DNA from: Bradyrhizobium erythrophlei
Lineage (GTDB): Bacteria; Pseudomonadota; Alphaproteobacteria; Rhizobiales; Xanthobacteraceae
Direction: 5' to 3'
DNA length: 64,000 bases
NCBI RefSeq assembly: GCF_900129505.1
Contig: NZ_LT670818.1
Location: 434,001-498,000 of the forward strand
Below the pieces are notes generated by a model that did not search any database, had not been told where the DNA came from, and was given only the letters and a program-made list of their open reading frames with translations. The position numbers and the translations under genes were made by a program. Shown here in pieces: positions 54,486 to 63,406 of this stretch (position 1 is its first letter; each line of letters starts with the position of its first letter).

Positions 54486-56054
54486 ATGCGGCTGGCGGTG
54501 AGCCTCAAGACAATGCTGATCGGGATCGCGGTGCTCGCGGTCTCGTTCCTTATCAGCCTGAAGGCGATGGACTGGATCGCCCCGCGCGGCGGGGGCCCCG
54601 CGCCGGTGCTCGTCGAACTGCCGCCGCTGTCGCCGGTATCGAAGCGGTCGTTCGTGCTGGCGCCGGTCGCCATCGCGCTGACCGCGATCCGCGACGCCGC
54701 CGATCGCGCCGCGCCGCGCAACTTCGCCGGCAAGGCCGACAATCCGGTATCGCAGATCCTGCAGAACGCCGACATCGGCTGGACCGCGGCGCGCGGTCCG
54801 ATCACGGCCGCTGGCGGCCAGGACGTGCTGTCGCTGGCGACGCCGCTGACCGGAAAACTCAACGTCACGGGCTCGCTGTCGTCGAAGGCGACCGGCGCGG
54901 TCGGCGACGCGCTGGCCGGCGTGCTGGGAGGCAATGTCGCCAAGCAGATCGGCAGCGTGAACATCAAGTCACTCAACGCCAGCGCCGAGATCAAGGGCAA
55001 CGTCACCTTCACCTCGCGGCCGAAGCTCGCCGCCGCCTGGCATCTGGAGCCGAATTTGGCCGGCCAGGTCACGCTCGGCGACAGCAGCCTGGTGGTGGCC
55101 GGCGCCCGCGTCAACGTGCCGGCGCAAGTGAAACCCATCATCGACAAGAACGTCGCCGACCAGATCAGCGCGGTGGAGACGCGCCTGCGCAACGACCGCA
55201 GTTTCGAACAGGGCGCGCGGGTGCAATGGGCCAAGGCCTGCCGCTCGATTCCGCTGCAGGGCGCCAGCGCCGGCTCGACCTTGCCGCCACTCTGGCTGGA
55301 GATGAAGCCGACCCGCGCCATCGCGGCACAGCCCCGCGTCGATGCCACGGCGGTCACGATGACGCTTGGCATCGAGGCAGAGACCCGCATCACCCCGGCG
55401 CAGACCAAGCCCGACTGCCCGTTCCCGGCCAAGATCGACATCATTCCGCCGACGCCGGGCGGGGTCAGCATCGCCGTGCCGATCGACGTTCCCTTCACCG
55501 AGATCAACAAGATCGTGGAGGCGCAGTTCGCCGGCCGCACGTTTCCCGAGGACGGCTCCGGCCCGGTCGCCGTTACCGTGAAACGCGCATCGGTCAACGC
55601 CTCGGGCGACCGGTTGCTGATCTCGCTGCTGGTGAACGCCAAAGAGAAAAAGAGCTTCTTCGGCTTCGGCGGCGAGGCCAATGTGCATATCTGGGGCCGG
55701 CCGATGCTCGATCAGGCGCAGCAGACCCTGCGGCTCGGCAACATCGAGATGGCCGTCGAATCGGAGGCCGCATTCGGCCTGCTCGGCGCCGCGGCGCGCG
55801 CAGTGATGCCGCATCTGCAGAAGGCGCTGGCGGAGAAGGCGACGATCGACTTGAAACCGTTCGCCACCAATGCGCAAAAGAAACTCGCCGCCGTGATCTC
55901 CGACTTCCAGGAGAACGAGGACGGCGTGCGGGTGAGCGCCGACATTACCAGCCTGCGGCTGGCCGACATCGCCTTCGATTCCAAAACGCTGCGCGTGATC
56001 GCGGAAGCGCAGGGCGCGATCAATGTTTCGGTGACCCAGCTGCCGGGGCTGTGA
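54486..56054 (+). CDS. DUF4403 family protein
   Basis: A 522-residue protein anchored by one N-terminal helix (LIGIAVLAVSFLISLKAMDW, about residues 11-30), the rest probably periplasmic. The sequence fits the DUF4403 family, with two repeated beta-rich halves of the kind seen in lipid-transport (BPI/SMP-like) folds: PVSQILQNADIGW in the first half and FTEINKIVEAQFAGRTF in the second. The family's function is unproven; lipid or envelope-stress roles are suspected. ATG 54486 follows GGGGGA. Confidence 0.82.
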   Translation: MRLAVSLKTMLIGIAVLAVSFLISLKAMDWIAPRGGGPAPVLVELPPLSPVSKRSFVLAPVAIALTAIRDAADRAAPRNFAGKADNPVSQILQNADIGWTAARGPITAAGGQDVLSLATPLTGKLNVTGSLSSKATGAVGDALAGVLGGNVAKQIGSVNIKSLNASAEIKGNVTFTSRPKLAAAWHLEPNLAGQVTLGDSSLVVAGARVNVPAQVKPIIDKNVADQISAVETRLRNDRSFEQGARVQWAKACRSIPLQGASAGSTLPPLWLEMKPTRAIAAQPRVDATAVTMTLGIEAETRITPAQTKPDCPFPAKIDIIPPTPGGVSIAVPIDVPFTEINKIVEAQFAGRTFPEDGSGPVAVTVKRASVNASGDRLLISLLVNAKEKKSFFGFGGEANVHIWGRPMLDQAQQTLRLGNIEMAVESEAAFGLLGAAARAVMPHLQKALAEKATIDLKPFATNAQKKLAAVISDFQENEDGVRVSADITSLRLADIAFDSKTLRVIAEAQGAINVSVTQLPGL

Positions 56055-56079
56055 GCAGCCTGCGCCTCGTCCGCTTTCT

Positions 56080-56165
56080 TGCTTCTCCCTCTCCCCGCGC
56101 TTCCTTTCTCCTTCCCCTTTCCCCGCAAGCGGCGCGAGGTAAGAACACGCCGCTCGTTTTCCAGG
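56080..56165. repeat. Pyrimidine-rich intergenic repeat
   Basis: Runs of TTCTCCCTCTCCCCGC, CCTTCCCC and TTTCCCCGCAAGCG followed by CGAGGTAAGAA. Part of the same family as the element at 61613-61800, which has the same CTCTCC..CGCAAGCG..GAGGTAAGAAG end. Such repeats are common between rhizobial genes. Confidence 0.5.
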
Positions 56166-56350
56166 GAGTGGACTCATTAGCGCGTAGCCAAATTCGGATT
56201 GATGCGAGTTTAACGAACGCCAGATAGTTGCCTGAAAGTTTGTCATATCGGGTCGCGACACGCCGACATTGCTTGATCAAGAACCGTTCGATCAGGTTGC
56301 GTGCGCGATAGAGATAAGGGCTGAAGAAGATCGGGTCTTTCGGCGACTTC
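56164..56350 (-). mobile_element. IS5-type transposase C-terminal remnant
   Basis: Codons on the minus strand read PIFFSPYLYRARNLIERF, KQCRRVATRYDKLSGNYL and AFVKLASIRIWLRANESTP, the end of an IS5-family transposase that is common in rhizobia. Two residues are missing after ERF compared with the family pattern from memory, and the expected stop after ESTP is TGG here. The rest of the element and its ends are absent. Confidence 0.7.
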
Positions 56351-56611
56351 AGTGGCTCGACTGAGGTCATCCGAATCGTCGATCGCTTCGCGTTTCAAGG
56401 TTTCACCAAAAATTTGAACTGGTGCAACTTTCGACTTTTGCAACAGTATCGGCGGAACAGCGGACATGGCCGGACTTGCCGCCGGGTCGCCGTTGTTTCA
56501 TGACTTGCCTGTCCGCGCCGACAAGTTGCAATATGTACGGGTCCATTCGCTAAACCACTCCTGCGAAGGACGCAGCGGCAAAATGCGCCGCCGCGTCATA
56601 GTCGCATTATT
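56351..56611. other. Gene-free stretch beyond the IS remnant
   Basis: About 260 bases with no recognisable gene. It probably is degraded insertion DNA together with the 3' flank of the esterase gene. No structure stands out. Confidence 0.4.
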
Positions 56612-57658
56612 TTAGTGTGTTGCCTGCTCGAGGTGCTGGCGCAGCCCGGCATTGATTTGATCGATAGCTGCTTCAGTTGAGGGCACGTCACGTAGCGCGT
56701 TCAACAGAACGAAATCATGAATCGTTCCGTTGTAGCGAACCGCGTCGACCGTGACGCCCGCGTCTTTCATCTTTCGGGCATATGCCTCGCCCTCGTCGCG
56801 CAGCGGACAGTTCTCCGCGGTAATGACGAGTGCCGGCGGCAGACCCCTTAGTTCATTTGCGCTGGCGCGAAGCGGTGACACGTAGGGATTGTCACGAGTC
56901 TTCGCGTCGGGAGCGTACAGGTCCCAGCCGTATTTCATGAACGCGCGTGTCAGGAAGCGTCCGGTCCCGTACTCGTGATAGGATGGGGTATCAACGCTGG
57001 CGTCGGTGGCGGGAATGAGAAGTACCTGGTAGCTGATCTTGGGTCCGTTGCGGTCCTTGGCCATCAGAGCGAGCGCTGCGGTCATGTTGCCGCCGACCGA
57101 ATTTCCGGCAATTGCGATACGGGTGCCGTCTGCACCAAGCTCCTCGGCGTGCCCTGCAACCCACTTCAAGGCCGCATAGCTTTCCTCGAGCTGGGTCGGA
57201 AATCTTGCTTGCGGCAAGGGCGTGTACTCGACGAACACACCGATCTGTCCCGAACCGACGACGAGATCGCGCAGCAGGCGCTGATGGTTCTGGAAATTGC
57301 CGACGATCCAGACGCCGCCATGGATGAAGAACAAAACGCCCGGATTGCTGCTCACTTGCACGGGTTTCATGACGTACAGCTTTACCGTGCGGCCATCCTG
57401 GCTAATTGTCCGTTCGGTCGTCGTGACGCCAGACATGTCGACGGTCGTTTGGGACTGGAGTTCGGAGAGAATCTCTTGAGGCTTTGGCTGAGGCAGCTCC
57501 CAGAAGGGGCTGCTGTCCTTGTTGATCTTGGCGAGAAACGACCTGATCTGGGGATCAATCCGAGGGTCGTTGGCGGCGTCGGCGACCGCGGCGATAGCTG
57601 CGTGTGTCATGATGCTGGCTCCAAGAGTGAATGCGGCGATGCTTTGAATGAGTTTCAT
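56612..57658 (-). CDS. Alpha/beta hydrolase, HSL-type esterase
   Basis: Secreted esterase or lipase of 348 residues with a Sec signal (ending in ATHAAIA, residues about 1-23). The oxyanion motif VLFFIHGGVWIVG, the nucleophile elbow AGNSVGG, an acid in the ENCPLRDEG region and the base in NGTIHDFVLLN give a full triad. The family hydrolyses short esters, and family members also take drug or plasticiser esters. A divergent AraC gene about 220 bases away probably controls it. Confidence 0.9.
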   Translation of the reverse strand: MKLIQSIAAFTLGASIMTHAAIAAVADAANDPRIDPQIRSFLAKINKDSSPFWELPQPKPQEILSELQSQTTVDMSGVTTTERTISQDGRTVKLYVMKPVQVSSNPGVLFFIHGGVWIVGNFQNHQRLLRDLVVGSGQIGVFVEYTPLPQARFPTQLEESYAALKWVAGHAEELGADGTRIAIAGNSVGGNMTAALALMAKDRNGPKISYQVLLIPATDASVDTPSYHEYGTGRFLTRAFMKYGWDLYAPDAKTRDNPYVSPLRASANELRGLPPALVITAENCPLRDEGEAYARKMKDAGVTVDAVRYNGTIHDFVLLNALRDVPSTEAAIDQINAGLRQHLEQATH

Positions 57659-57876
57659 GCGAATTGGTCCCTATTTGCCCTGTCGCAAGCGGACACTTGC
57701 GGCTGCTCGCGACTACACGCCTTGGGTCGTTGCGTGCGAAGGTCTCGTTTTAGGCGTGCCAGCTATTGCCGCTCCTAAAAAAGTTCCATAGTTTGCAAAT
57801 CGTAAGAATTTCGCTGCCCCGTCGGCTGGCTTGGCCTCTCGACTTGGCATCGAAACGGGATGGTCGGAGCGGTCAG

Positions 57877-58827
57877 ATGGAGCGTCGGCGGTCTGGTCCC
57901 GGTGCGGACAGGCTCACCTCATCAACAAGCTCACTCGTTGAGAACATCGTTCAACCGGAGTTGGACTGGCGATCTCCGCCGCCAACCCTGACGCTGATCA
58001 GTGGTCAACCCCTGAGGATCGCCATATCGAGATGGCGACTACAGAGCCAGGGGCGAGTCGAGGTTGCGTCGGACACGGACGATGATTGCCACGTCCTCTC
58101 AATCGCCCTTCGCAGAACGAGAAAAGAGCTTTTCATCGGTGGAAAATCCGTTTGGCTGGGCGGCGTCCGGGATGAGATGTTGCTGACCGGACCGAAGCGA
58201 GGGGCTTGGAGGGCAACTGTTGAGGGAGGCTGCGATTTCCTGCGGGTTTTCCTACCGCAGACGCTGATCGCGGAATGTTATACTGAAGCCTTCGGCGGCG
58301 GCCCCTCGGATGCTATTTCGATGTTCGGAGTTCTTCCCGTCACGGATTCGCGCCTCTACCAATTGGGCCAGACCTTTAAAGCGCTCAATGGGTACGACCC
58401 GGTTGCGGGTCCTTGTTTTGCCGATTCGCTTGGTCTGGCCCTTGGATTGCGCCTGGTCGAACTCGCCTATGGCGGCACAGAGGAAGGTTCAGGAAATTGT
58501 AAACTTGCGCGTCCAAAAATAGCCAGGGTGGTAAGCTATATTGAGGACAATATCGCGAAAGCGCTTTGCCTATCGGAGCTGAGCGAAATGGCGGGTCTGA
58601 GCAGAGTGCAATTCGTGAGGCAATTTAAGGAGGCGACCGGTCAGCCGCCTCATGCGTATATACTGCAGCGACGAATTGAACGTGCCAAGGAACTCCTGAA
58701 AAATTCCGACTCAACAATTATCGGTGTCGCCCTGGATCTGGGATTCTACAATCAGGGCCACTTTACCAAGGTTTTCAGCAAGTTTGTGGGCATGACGCCT
58801 GGCCGTTGGCGAAACTCTCAATCTTAG
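57877..58827 (+). CDS. AraC-family transcriptional regulator
   Basis: A 316-residue regulator with a C-terminal AraC domain (LCLSELSEMAGLSRVQFVRQF and IIGVALDLGFYNQGHFTKVFSKFVGMTPGRW, about 215-310). The N-terminal half (LISGQPLRIAISRWR and beyond) resembles the arm of the neighbouring regulator, so they are paralogs. Start ATG 57877 with GGAGC upstream is chosen; the frame continues upstream to 57766. It diverges from the esterase gene. Confidence 0.88.
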   Translation: MERRRSGPGADRLTSSTSSLVENIVQPELDWRSPPPTLTLISGQPLRIAISRWRLQSQGRVEVASDTDDDCHVLSIALRRTRKELFIGGKSVWLGGVRDEMLLTGPKRGAWRATVEGGCDFLRVFLPQTLIAECYTEAFGGGPSDAISMFGVLPVTDSRLYQLGQTFKALNGYDPVAGPCFADSLGLALGLRLVELAYGGTEEGSGNCKLARPKIARVVSYIEDNIAKALCLSELSEMAGLSRVQFVRQFKEATGQPPHAYILQRRIERAKELLKNSDSTIIGVALDLGFYNQGHFTKVFSKFVGMTPGRWRNSQS

Positions 58828-58933
58828 CCATCTTCCTGATAGGGTGACCCGCCAGTGCGATTGGCCGGCTGTGCGCGTGTCTGCCGCAACATCAAACATC
58901 CGAGCACCGGAAGTCGAAGTTTTCGGCTCGAGG

Positions 58934-59848
58934 CTACCAGCAAATATTACTTCGCCACCGTGATGGAGGCTCGCCAACTATCTTTTTAAATGCGCTGGCG
59001 AAATGCGCTTTGTTCTTAAAGCCAACTATTGAAGCGACATCGGCCACGGAAAGGGTCTGATCGCTCAGGAGGGTCTGCGCCCGCTTGATCTTTCGTTGCA
59101 GGAGATAGGCGTGGGGAGTTTGACCCGTCGCGGCGCGGAATTGAGCCGCGAAATGCATGCGGCTAAGTCCCGCAAGTTCACTTAGCTCAGAGAGATAGAT
59201 TGGGTGAAACAGGTTTTCTTCTATGAAGTCCCGAACACGGCGGAGCTTCCATATTGGCAAAGGGCTAACCCTTGGTTTGATACGAGGTGTCCGGAATGAG
59301 TAAAGGCGCAGAAGGTGGCTTGTTAAAGCGAGCCCCACACTGTCAACAAAACACGGGCCTAGAAACCCGCCGTTTCGATCGACACCAGCCAGCACCTGCG
59401 TCAGACTATCCAGAATTCGATCTTCGACAAAATGCGCCTCGAAGAGAGCCAGGGTCGAAGCGGGCCGTTTTCCAAAAATCGCTTCGAAACATTCGTCGAG
59501 TATGTCCTGCGAGAAATACACCCTGAAGAAGTCGAACGACTCGTGGGAGATCGATTGGCGCCGTGCTGAAGTCGGGCCTTGCAACAGAACTCGTCCTGTC
59601 TTCACGATGCCGTTGGTGACGGCACGATGGCCGATCGAGAATCGAACGTCCGCTTGCTTAAGTGAATACGTGATGAAATGAGCGTCGGAGGTTTCGTCGG
59701 CGCTCATCTCGAATGGAGCACCGGTCACTTCGCGACCCCACCGCGCCAACCCAACACGTGCAACGCGATCGCCCGGCTTGATGGGCTTTGGAGGTGGGGT
59801 TTGCCACTTGGTTTCTCGGCTGACCAGCTGCCTCGCTACCGCTTGCAT
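58934..59848 (-). CDS. AraC-family transcriptional regulator
   Basis: A 304-residue paralog of the gene just upstream of it on the other strand; the two genes converge. The AraC domain reads LSELSELAGLSRMHFAAQFRAA and VADVASIVGFKNKAHFASAFKKIVGEPPSRW. Start MQAVARQLV at 59848 follows GGAG. Conservation of arm residues with the other regulator suggests a duplication followed by inversion. Its target is not apparent. Confidence 0.88.
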   Translation of the reverse strand: MQAVARQLVSRETKWQTPPPKPIKPGDRVARVGLARWGREVTGAPFEMSADETSDAHFITYSLKQADVRFSIGHRAVTNGIVKTGRVLLQGPTSARRQSISHESFDFFRVYFSQDILDECFEAIFGKRPASTLALFEAHFVEDRILDSLTQVLAGVDRNGGFLGPCFVDSVGLALTSHLLRLYSFRTPRIKPRVSPLPIWKLRRVRDFIEENLFHPIYLSELSELAGLSRMHFAAQFRAATGQTPHAYLLQRKIKRAQTLLSDQTLSVADVASIVGFKNKAHFASAFKKIVGEPPSRWRSNICW

Positions 59849-60396
59849 TGTACTCCGTTCCTCAAATCTCTGAGGCAAGCGAGGGCCGGGATCCAGGTGC
59901 GACCAATCGTCCTAAGCCTTGGATCTCGTATCCGAAATATTCGCAGCCGGCAATGGCCCACCGCCAAGCGGGTCGGGCTTTCTTGATAAGCTCCTCTCCC
60001 ATGCTCTCATCGAGCCAGAATCCAAGATGAGGTCGGCATCTAGGCCCGCCCGAGCTGCCGCGGCTACTGCCGATCAAACAGCCAAGCAAGTTCGAACTCG
60101 TCATCAACCTCAAGACCGCGCAAGTGCTTAGCTTGAGCATCAGCCGGGATTTTTCTACGCGATCGAATAGACGTTGCCTCCTTCTGGCACATCGCGTCAT
60201 TTCATTGCGATGCGGAATTTGGCCCGCTATCAGGGCGCAGCGGACTCCGGCCAGCCTTCCGCCCGGCAGATTTATGGGTTCACGGCCTAGTCACCCCCAT
60301 ATTCCCTCGTCGCCTTTGGCTTTGCAGTTTGCTGCAACCCGGATAGAACAGGCCGCTCAACAGAAGCCCTCAACAAGAAGCCTGGGAGAAGAAACC
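59849..60396. other. Gene-poor region holding an ABC binding-protein relic
   Basis: About 550 bases between the AraC gene and the Liv-type binding-protein gene. A short minus-strand frame near 59862-60200 has no recognisable protein and no ribosome site. A relic of another gene is at 60061-60156. The last hundred bases should hold the promoter of the binding-protein gene. Confidence 0.45.
60061..60156 (+). pseudogene. C-terminal relic of an ABC substrate-binding protein (TrpX/DUF534 type)
   Basis: The frame reads LLPIKQPSKFELVINLKTAQ and VLSLSISRDF, close to the family end 'LPVQ-PTKFELVINLKTAKALGLT' found in rhizobial ABC substrate-binding proteins. It carries no in-frame stop where the family ends and drifts into unrelated codons, and nothing upstream belongs to it. 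Confidence 0.6.
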
Positions 60397-61608
60397 ATGA
60401 AGTCCACTGCAGCCGCGCTCGCGGCGGGTCTCGCGCTTGCCGTGACCGGCACCGCGGCGAACGCGCAGATTTCCGACGACGTCGTCAAGATCGGCGTGCT
60501 CACCGACATGTCCAGTCTGTATGCCGACGCGACGGGCAAGGGATCGCTGGCCGCCGTCCAGATGGCGGTTGCCGACTACGGCGCCAAGGTCAAGGGCAAG
60601 CCGGTCGAGGTGATCGCCGCCGACCATCAGAACAAGCCCGACATCGGCGTCAGCATCGCGCGCAACTGGTACGACAACGAGAAAGTCGACGCGATCTTCG
60701 ACGTGCCAACCTCCTCGGTCGCGCTGCCGGTCTCGGCGCTGACGCGCGAGAAGAACAGGATCAACATCAACTCCGGCGGCGGCAGCTCCGATATCACCGG
60801 CGCCGCCTGCTCGCCGAACACGGTGCACTGGACCTACGACACCTACGCGCTTTCCAACGTCGCCGGCAAAGCCATGGTCAAGCGCGGCGAGGACACCTGG
60901 TTCTTCGTCACCGCCGACTACGCCTTCGGCATGGCGCTGGAACGCGACGCGGCCAACGTCGTCAAGGAGAGCGGCGGCAAGGTGCTGGGCGACGTCCGCC
61001 ACCCCCTGAACTCTTCCGACTTCTCCTCCTTCCTGCTGCAGGCGCAGGCCTCCAAGGCCAAGGTCGTGGCGCTCGCCAATGCCGGCGGCGACACCACCAA
61101 TGCGCTGAAGCAGGCCTCGGAATTCGGCATCACCCAGGGTGGCCAGAAGATGATCGCGCTGCTGCAGGAGATCACCGACACCCACGCGCTCGGCGCCAAG
61201 GCGACCCAGGGCCTGATCGTGACCGACGCCTTCTACTGGGACATGAACGACGAGACCCGCGCCTTCTCCAAGCGCTTCATGGAAAAGGTCGGGCACATGC
61301 CGACCATGATCCAGGCCGGCCTGTATTCGGCGACGATGCACTACCTGAAGGCGATCGAGGCGATCGGAACCGACGAAGCGCCGAAGGTGATGGAACAGAT
61401 GCGCGCGACGCCGGTCAACGACTTCTTCGCCAGGAACGGCAAGATCCGCATCGACGGCCGCATGGTGCATGACATGTATCTGTTCGAGGTGAAGAAGCCG
61501 GAAGAATCCAAGGGCGAATGGGATCTCTACAAGCTGATCGCCACCGTCCCCGGCGACGAGGCCTTCCGTCCGCTCGACAAGGGCGGCTGCCCGCTGGTGA
61601 AGGGCTGA
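60397..61608 (+). CDS. Branched-chain amino acid-type ABC substrate-binding protein
   Basis: Periplasmic binding protein of 403 residues of the Liv (Leu/Ile/Val) family. Sec signal about 1-24 (ALAVTGTAANAQ), mature start ISDDVVKIGVLTDMSSLYAD, then two lobes. Rhizobia carry many such orphan copies, for amino acids, aromatic acids or amides; the ligand is not predictable. ATG 60397 has GGGAGAAG upstream; the frame runs on upstream to 60124 and is not coding there. No permease or ATPase gene adjoins. Confidence 0.92.
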   Translation: MKSTAAALAAGLALAVTGTAANAQISDDVVKIGVLTDMSSLYADATGKGSLAAVQMAVADYGAKVKGKPVEVIAADHQNKPDIGVSIARNWYDNEKVDAIFDVPTSSVALPVSALTREKNRININSGGGSSDITGAACSPNTVHWTYDTYALSNVAGKAMVKRGEDTWFFVTADYAFGMALERDAANVVKESGGKVLGDVRHPLNSSDFSSFLLQAQASKAKVVALANAGGDTTNALKQASEFGITQGGQKMIALLQEITDTHALGAKATQGLIVTDAFYWDMNDETRAFSKRFMEKVGHMPTMIQAGLYSATMHYLKAIEAIGTDEAPKVMEQMRATPVNDFFARNGKIRIDGRMVHDMYLFEVKKPEESKGEWDLYKLIATVPGDEAFRPLDKGGCPLVKG

Positions 61609-61612
61609 GGAC

Positions 61613-61800
61613 TCTTCTCCCTCGCCCCGTAAGCGTCGCTCTTGCGGGGAGAGACGAGCGAAGCTCGCTCTGAGAGAGTTGGGGTGAGGGGCTGCCTCAA
61701 CCCATTCGGACGCGCGGAGAGTCCCCCTCACCCGCCCGACTTCGCTGCGCTTCGCCGGGGACCTCTCCGCAAGCGCGGCGAGGTAAGAAGCCGCCGACAT
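61613..61800. repeat. Palindromic purine/pyrimidine intergenic repeat
   Basis: CCCCG near 61625 faces CGGGG near 61647 with TTGGGGTGAGGGG further on facing CCCCCTCACCC (61723-61733). The repeated CTCTCCGCAAGCG..GAGGTAAGAAG end also occurs at 56140. This matches from memory a family found between rhizobial genes. Confidence 0.55.
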
Positions 61801-61810
61801 CGTTCAATGC

Positions 61811-61845
61811 AAAAGCGCGTCCGGCATAACCGGGCGCGCTTTTTT
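61811..61845. terminator. Bidirectional terminator
   Basis: AAAAGCGCGTCCGG and CCGGGCGCGCTTTTTT form a stem with a CATAA loop. A run of T follows it on each strand, so it can end both the binding-protein transcript (plus) and the dodecin transcript (minus). Confidence 0.85.
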
Positions 61846-61869
61846 CGTGAGGCCCGTTCCGGCGCTTCG

Positions 61870-62082
61870 TCAATCCTCGAATTTGAACGAGACCTTCAGC
61901 TTGGCGCGATAGGCTTCGATCTTGCCCTTGGCATCGAGCTGCAAATCGAGCTCGGCGACTTCGGCGACGCGAAGATCCCGGAGGGATTTGCCCGCCCTTT
62001 CGACCGCCGCAGCGGCCGCCTTTTCCCATGAATCCTTGCTGGTACCGATCAGCTCAATGACCTTGTAGACACTCTCAGTCAT
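61870..62082 (-). CDS. Dodecin
   Basis: A 70-residue flavin-binding protein that assembles as a dodecamer and buffers free flavin. The family block VYKVIELIGTSKDSWEKAAA and the VSFKFED end are present, with tryptophan at residue 19 for flavin stacking. ATG 62082 has GGAGGA upstream. It is flanked by nearly identical terminator hairpins on both sides (61811-61845 and 62183-62216). Confidence 0.93.
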   Translation of the reverse strand: MTESVYKVIELIGTSKDSWEKAAAAAVERAGKSLRDLRVAEVAELDLQLDAKGKIEAYRAKLKVSFKFED

Positions 62083-62182
62083 ATCGTCCTCCGTTCGGTA
62101 TGCGGCAGGACGCAGGTGCTCCCGCCGCCGACAAGCCTAACATCGCGATATCCGCCGTAAAAGCCACAAGTCATCCAAAGCA

Positions 62183-62216
62183 GAGCGCGCCCGGCAAAAC
62201 CGGACGCGCTTTTTTT
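62183..62216. terminator. Terminator-like hairpin upstream of dodecin
   Basis: GCGCGCCCGG and CCGGACGCGC pair around CAAAA and are followed by TTTTTTT on the plus strand. It is almost the same sequence as the hairpin at 61811-61845. On the minus strand, where the PRC-barrel gene is transcribed, no T-run follows the stem, so termination there may be weak. Confidence 0.6.
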
Positions 62217-62234
62217 GAGGACCTGCACGCTATC

Positions 62235-62780
62235 TTACGTCGAATATTTGAACTCAGGCATCGCCTTCAGCTCGTCCTTGGTGGCGTTGAACACGGCATG
62301 ATCCGGATACCAAGGATTGGGCTTCGATGCCGTCGCCGAACTCGGCCCCACGTTGGTGGTTGCGGAACCCGTGGTGGTCGACGGCGGCGGCCGGGTACCC
62401 GGCGCATTCGGCTGGTTCGATGCACCGGTGTAGGCGATGGGCTCATTGACGAATTTGATCTTCTCGAAGGGAACGGCGACCAGGTGCGAGCCGACGCCGA
62501 GGAAGCCACCGACGCCGATGACGACCGCCTTGATGCTACCGTTCTTGTCGGTCAGGAGATCGTTGATCGAGCCGATGCTCTCATTGTTGTCGTTGTAGAC
62601 GCTGAGGCCGACGACCTTCGACGCGCGCCAGTCACCCTGATACGATTCATTGGTCGTCGAGCTCGACGTCGCAGCCGGCGCCATGCGGTCGGTGGTTGTG
62701 GTGGTCGGCGATTGCGCAACTGCAACGGTCGCAAGCAACGCGGACCCGGCCAGACCGGCCGTTATATATCTTCCTAACAT
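62235..62780 (-). CDS. Secreted PRC-barrel domain protein
   Basis: A 181-residue protein with a Sec signal (about 1-22, AGSALLATVAVAQS), a Thr/Ser-rich linker and one PRC-barrel domain (SKVVGLSVYNDNNESIGSINDL and LVAVPFEKIKFV). The C-terminal 50 residues are Pro/Thr/Ser-rich. Start at 62780 has GGAGAA upstream. PRC-barrels often sit at membranes or chaperone complexes; the role here is unknown. A second PRC-barrel gene follows further along. Confidence 0.85.
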   Translation of the reverse strand: MLGRYITAGLAGSALLATVAVAQSPTTTTTDRMAPAATSSSTTNESYQGDWRASKVVGLSVYNDNNESIGSINDLLTDKNGSIKAVVIGVGGFLGVGSHLVAVPFEKIKFVNEPIAYTGASNQPNAPGTRPPPSTTTGSATTNVGPSSATASKPNPWYPDHAVFNATKDELKAMPEFKYST

Positions 62781-62958
62781 GCGGTTTCTCCCTGATCTGA
62801 ATTGATAAGGAGAAAACCCGCCACTGCGCCGGCCGTTCCAACTGCCGCACATATTTTCAGCAGTTATGGCGTGCACGATCAGCGCGTTTGACGCAACGCC
62901 GCCGCGTGCGCGCGTCCACTTCCGCTATTTTTCACGTTGCCCGATTTGCAAGGCGCGA

Positions 62959-63333
62959 TCAGAACCCGCCCCAATAGGGCGGGATGCCGTAGTAACGATG
63001 CAGTTCGGCTTCCTGCGAGCGATCGCCCCAGTCGAAATCCTTGTCGGCGCGGAACGACGGCGCGCGCCGCAATTCCTCCTCCTCGATGTCGAGTTCGTAG
63101 GCTTCGAATTTCGGATTGTATTTCAGGCGCGCCCAGGGCAGCGGCAGCAAATTGGTTCCCATGCCGAGGAACCCGCCGAAACTGAGAATGGCATAGGACA
63201 CCTGGCCAGTGATCTTGTCGATCATCAGCCGTTCGATATGGCCGAGCCGTTCCCCGCTTGGCTTTCGCACGGCGGTGCCTTCGACGCGATCGCTGGCAAT
63301 CAGCGGATGTGGTCTTTCGAGGACATCAGTCAT
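62959..63333 (-). CDS. PRC-barrel domain protein
   Basis: A 124-residue cytosolic PRC-barrel protein: SDRVEGTAVRKPSGERLGHIERLMIDK is followed by GGFLGMGTNLLPLPWARLKY. The last 35 residues are acidic then aromatic (HRYYGIPPYWGGF). The start is decided by AGGAGG six bases before ATG 63333; ATG 63336 would lie too close. It resembles the single-domain PRC proteins that regulate photosynthetic or ribosome-maturation proteins, but no link is visible. Confidence 0.85.
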   Translation of the reverse strand: MTDVLERPHPLIASDRVEGTAVRKPSGERLGHIERLMIDKITGQVSYAILSFGGFLGMGTNLLPLPWARLKYNPKFEAYELDIEEEELRRAPSFRADKDFDWGDRSQEAELHRYYGIPPYWGGF

Positions 63334-63406
63334 CATCACCCTCCTTGGGCCGATGAAGCCGAACCAACGTGCCGCCGTCGCAGGAGTTCCCTTCAGAAAA
63401 CAGGCT

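Noticed and set aside
59862..60200. A 112-codon minus-strand frame beyond the AraC start
   Set aside because: No ribosome site, no family, and it overlaps the binding-protein relic on the other strand.
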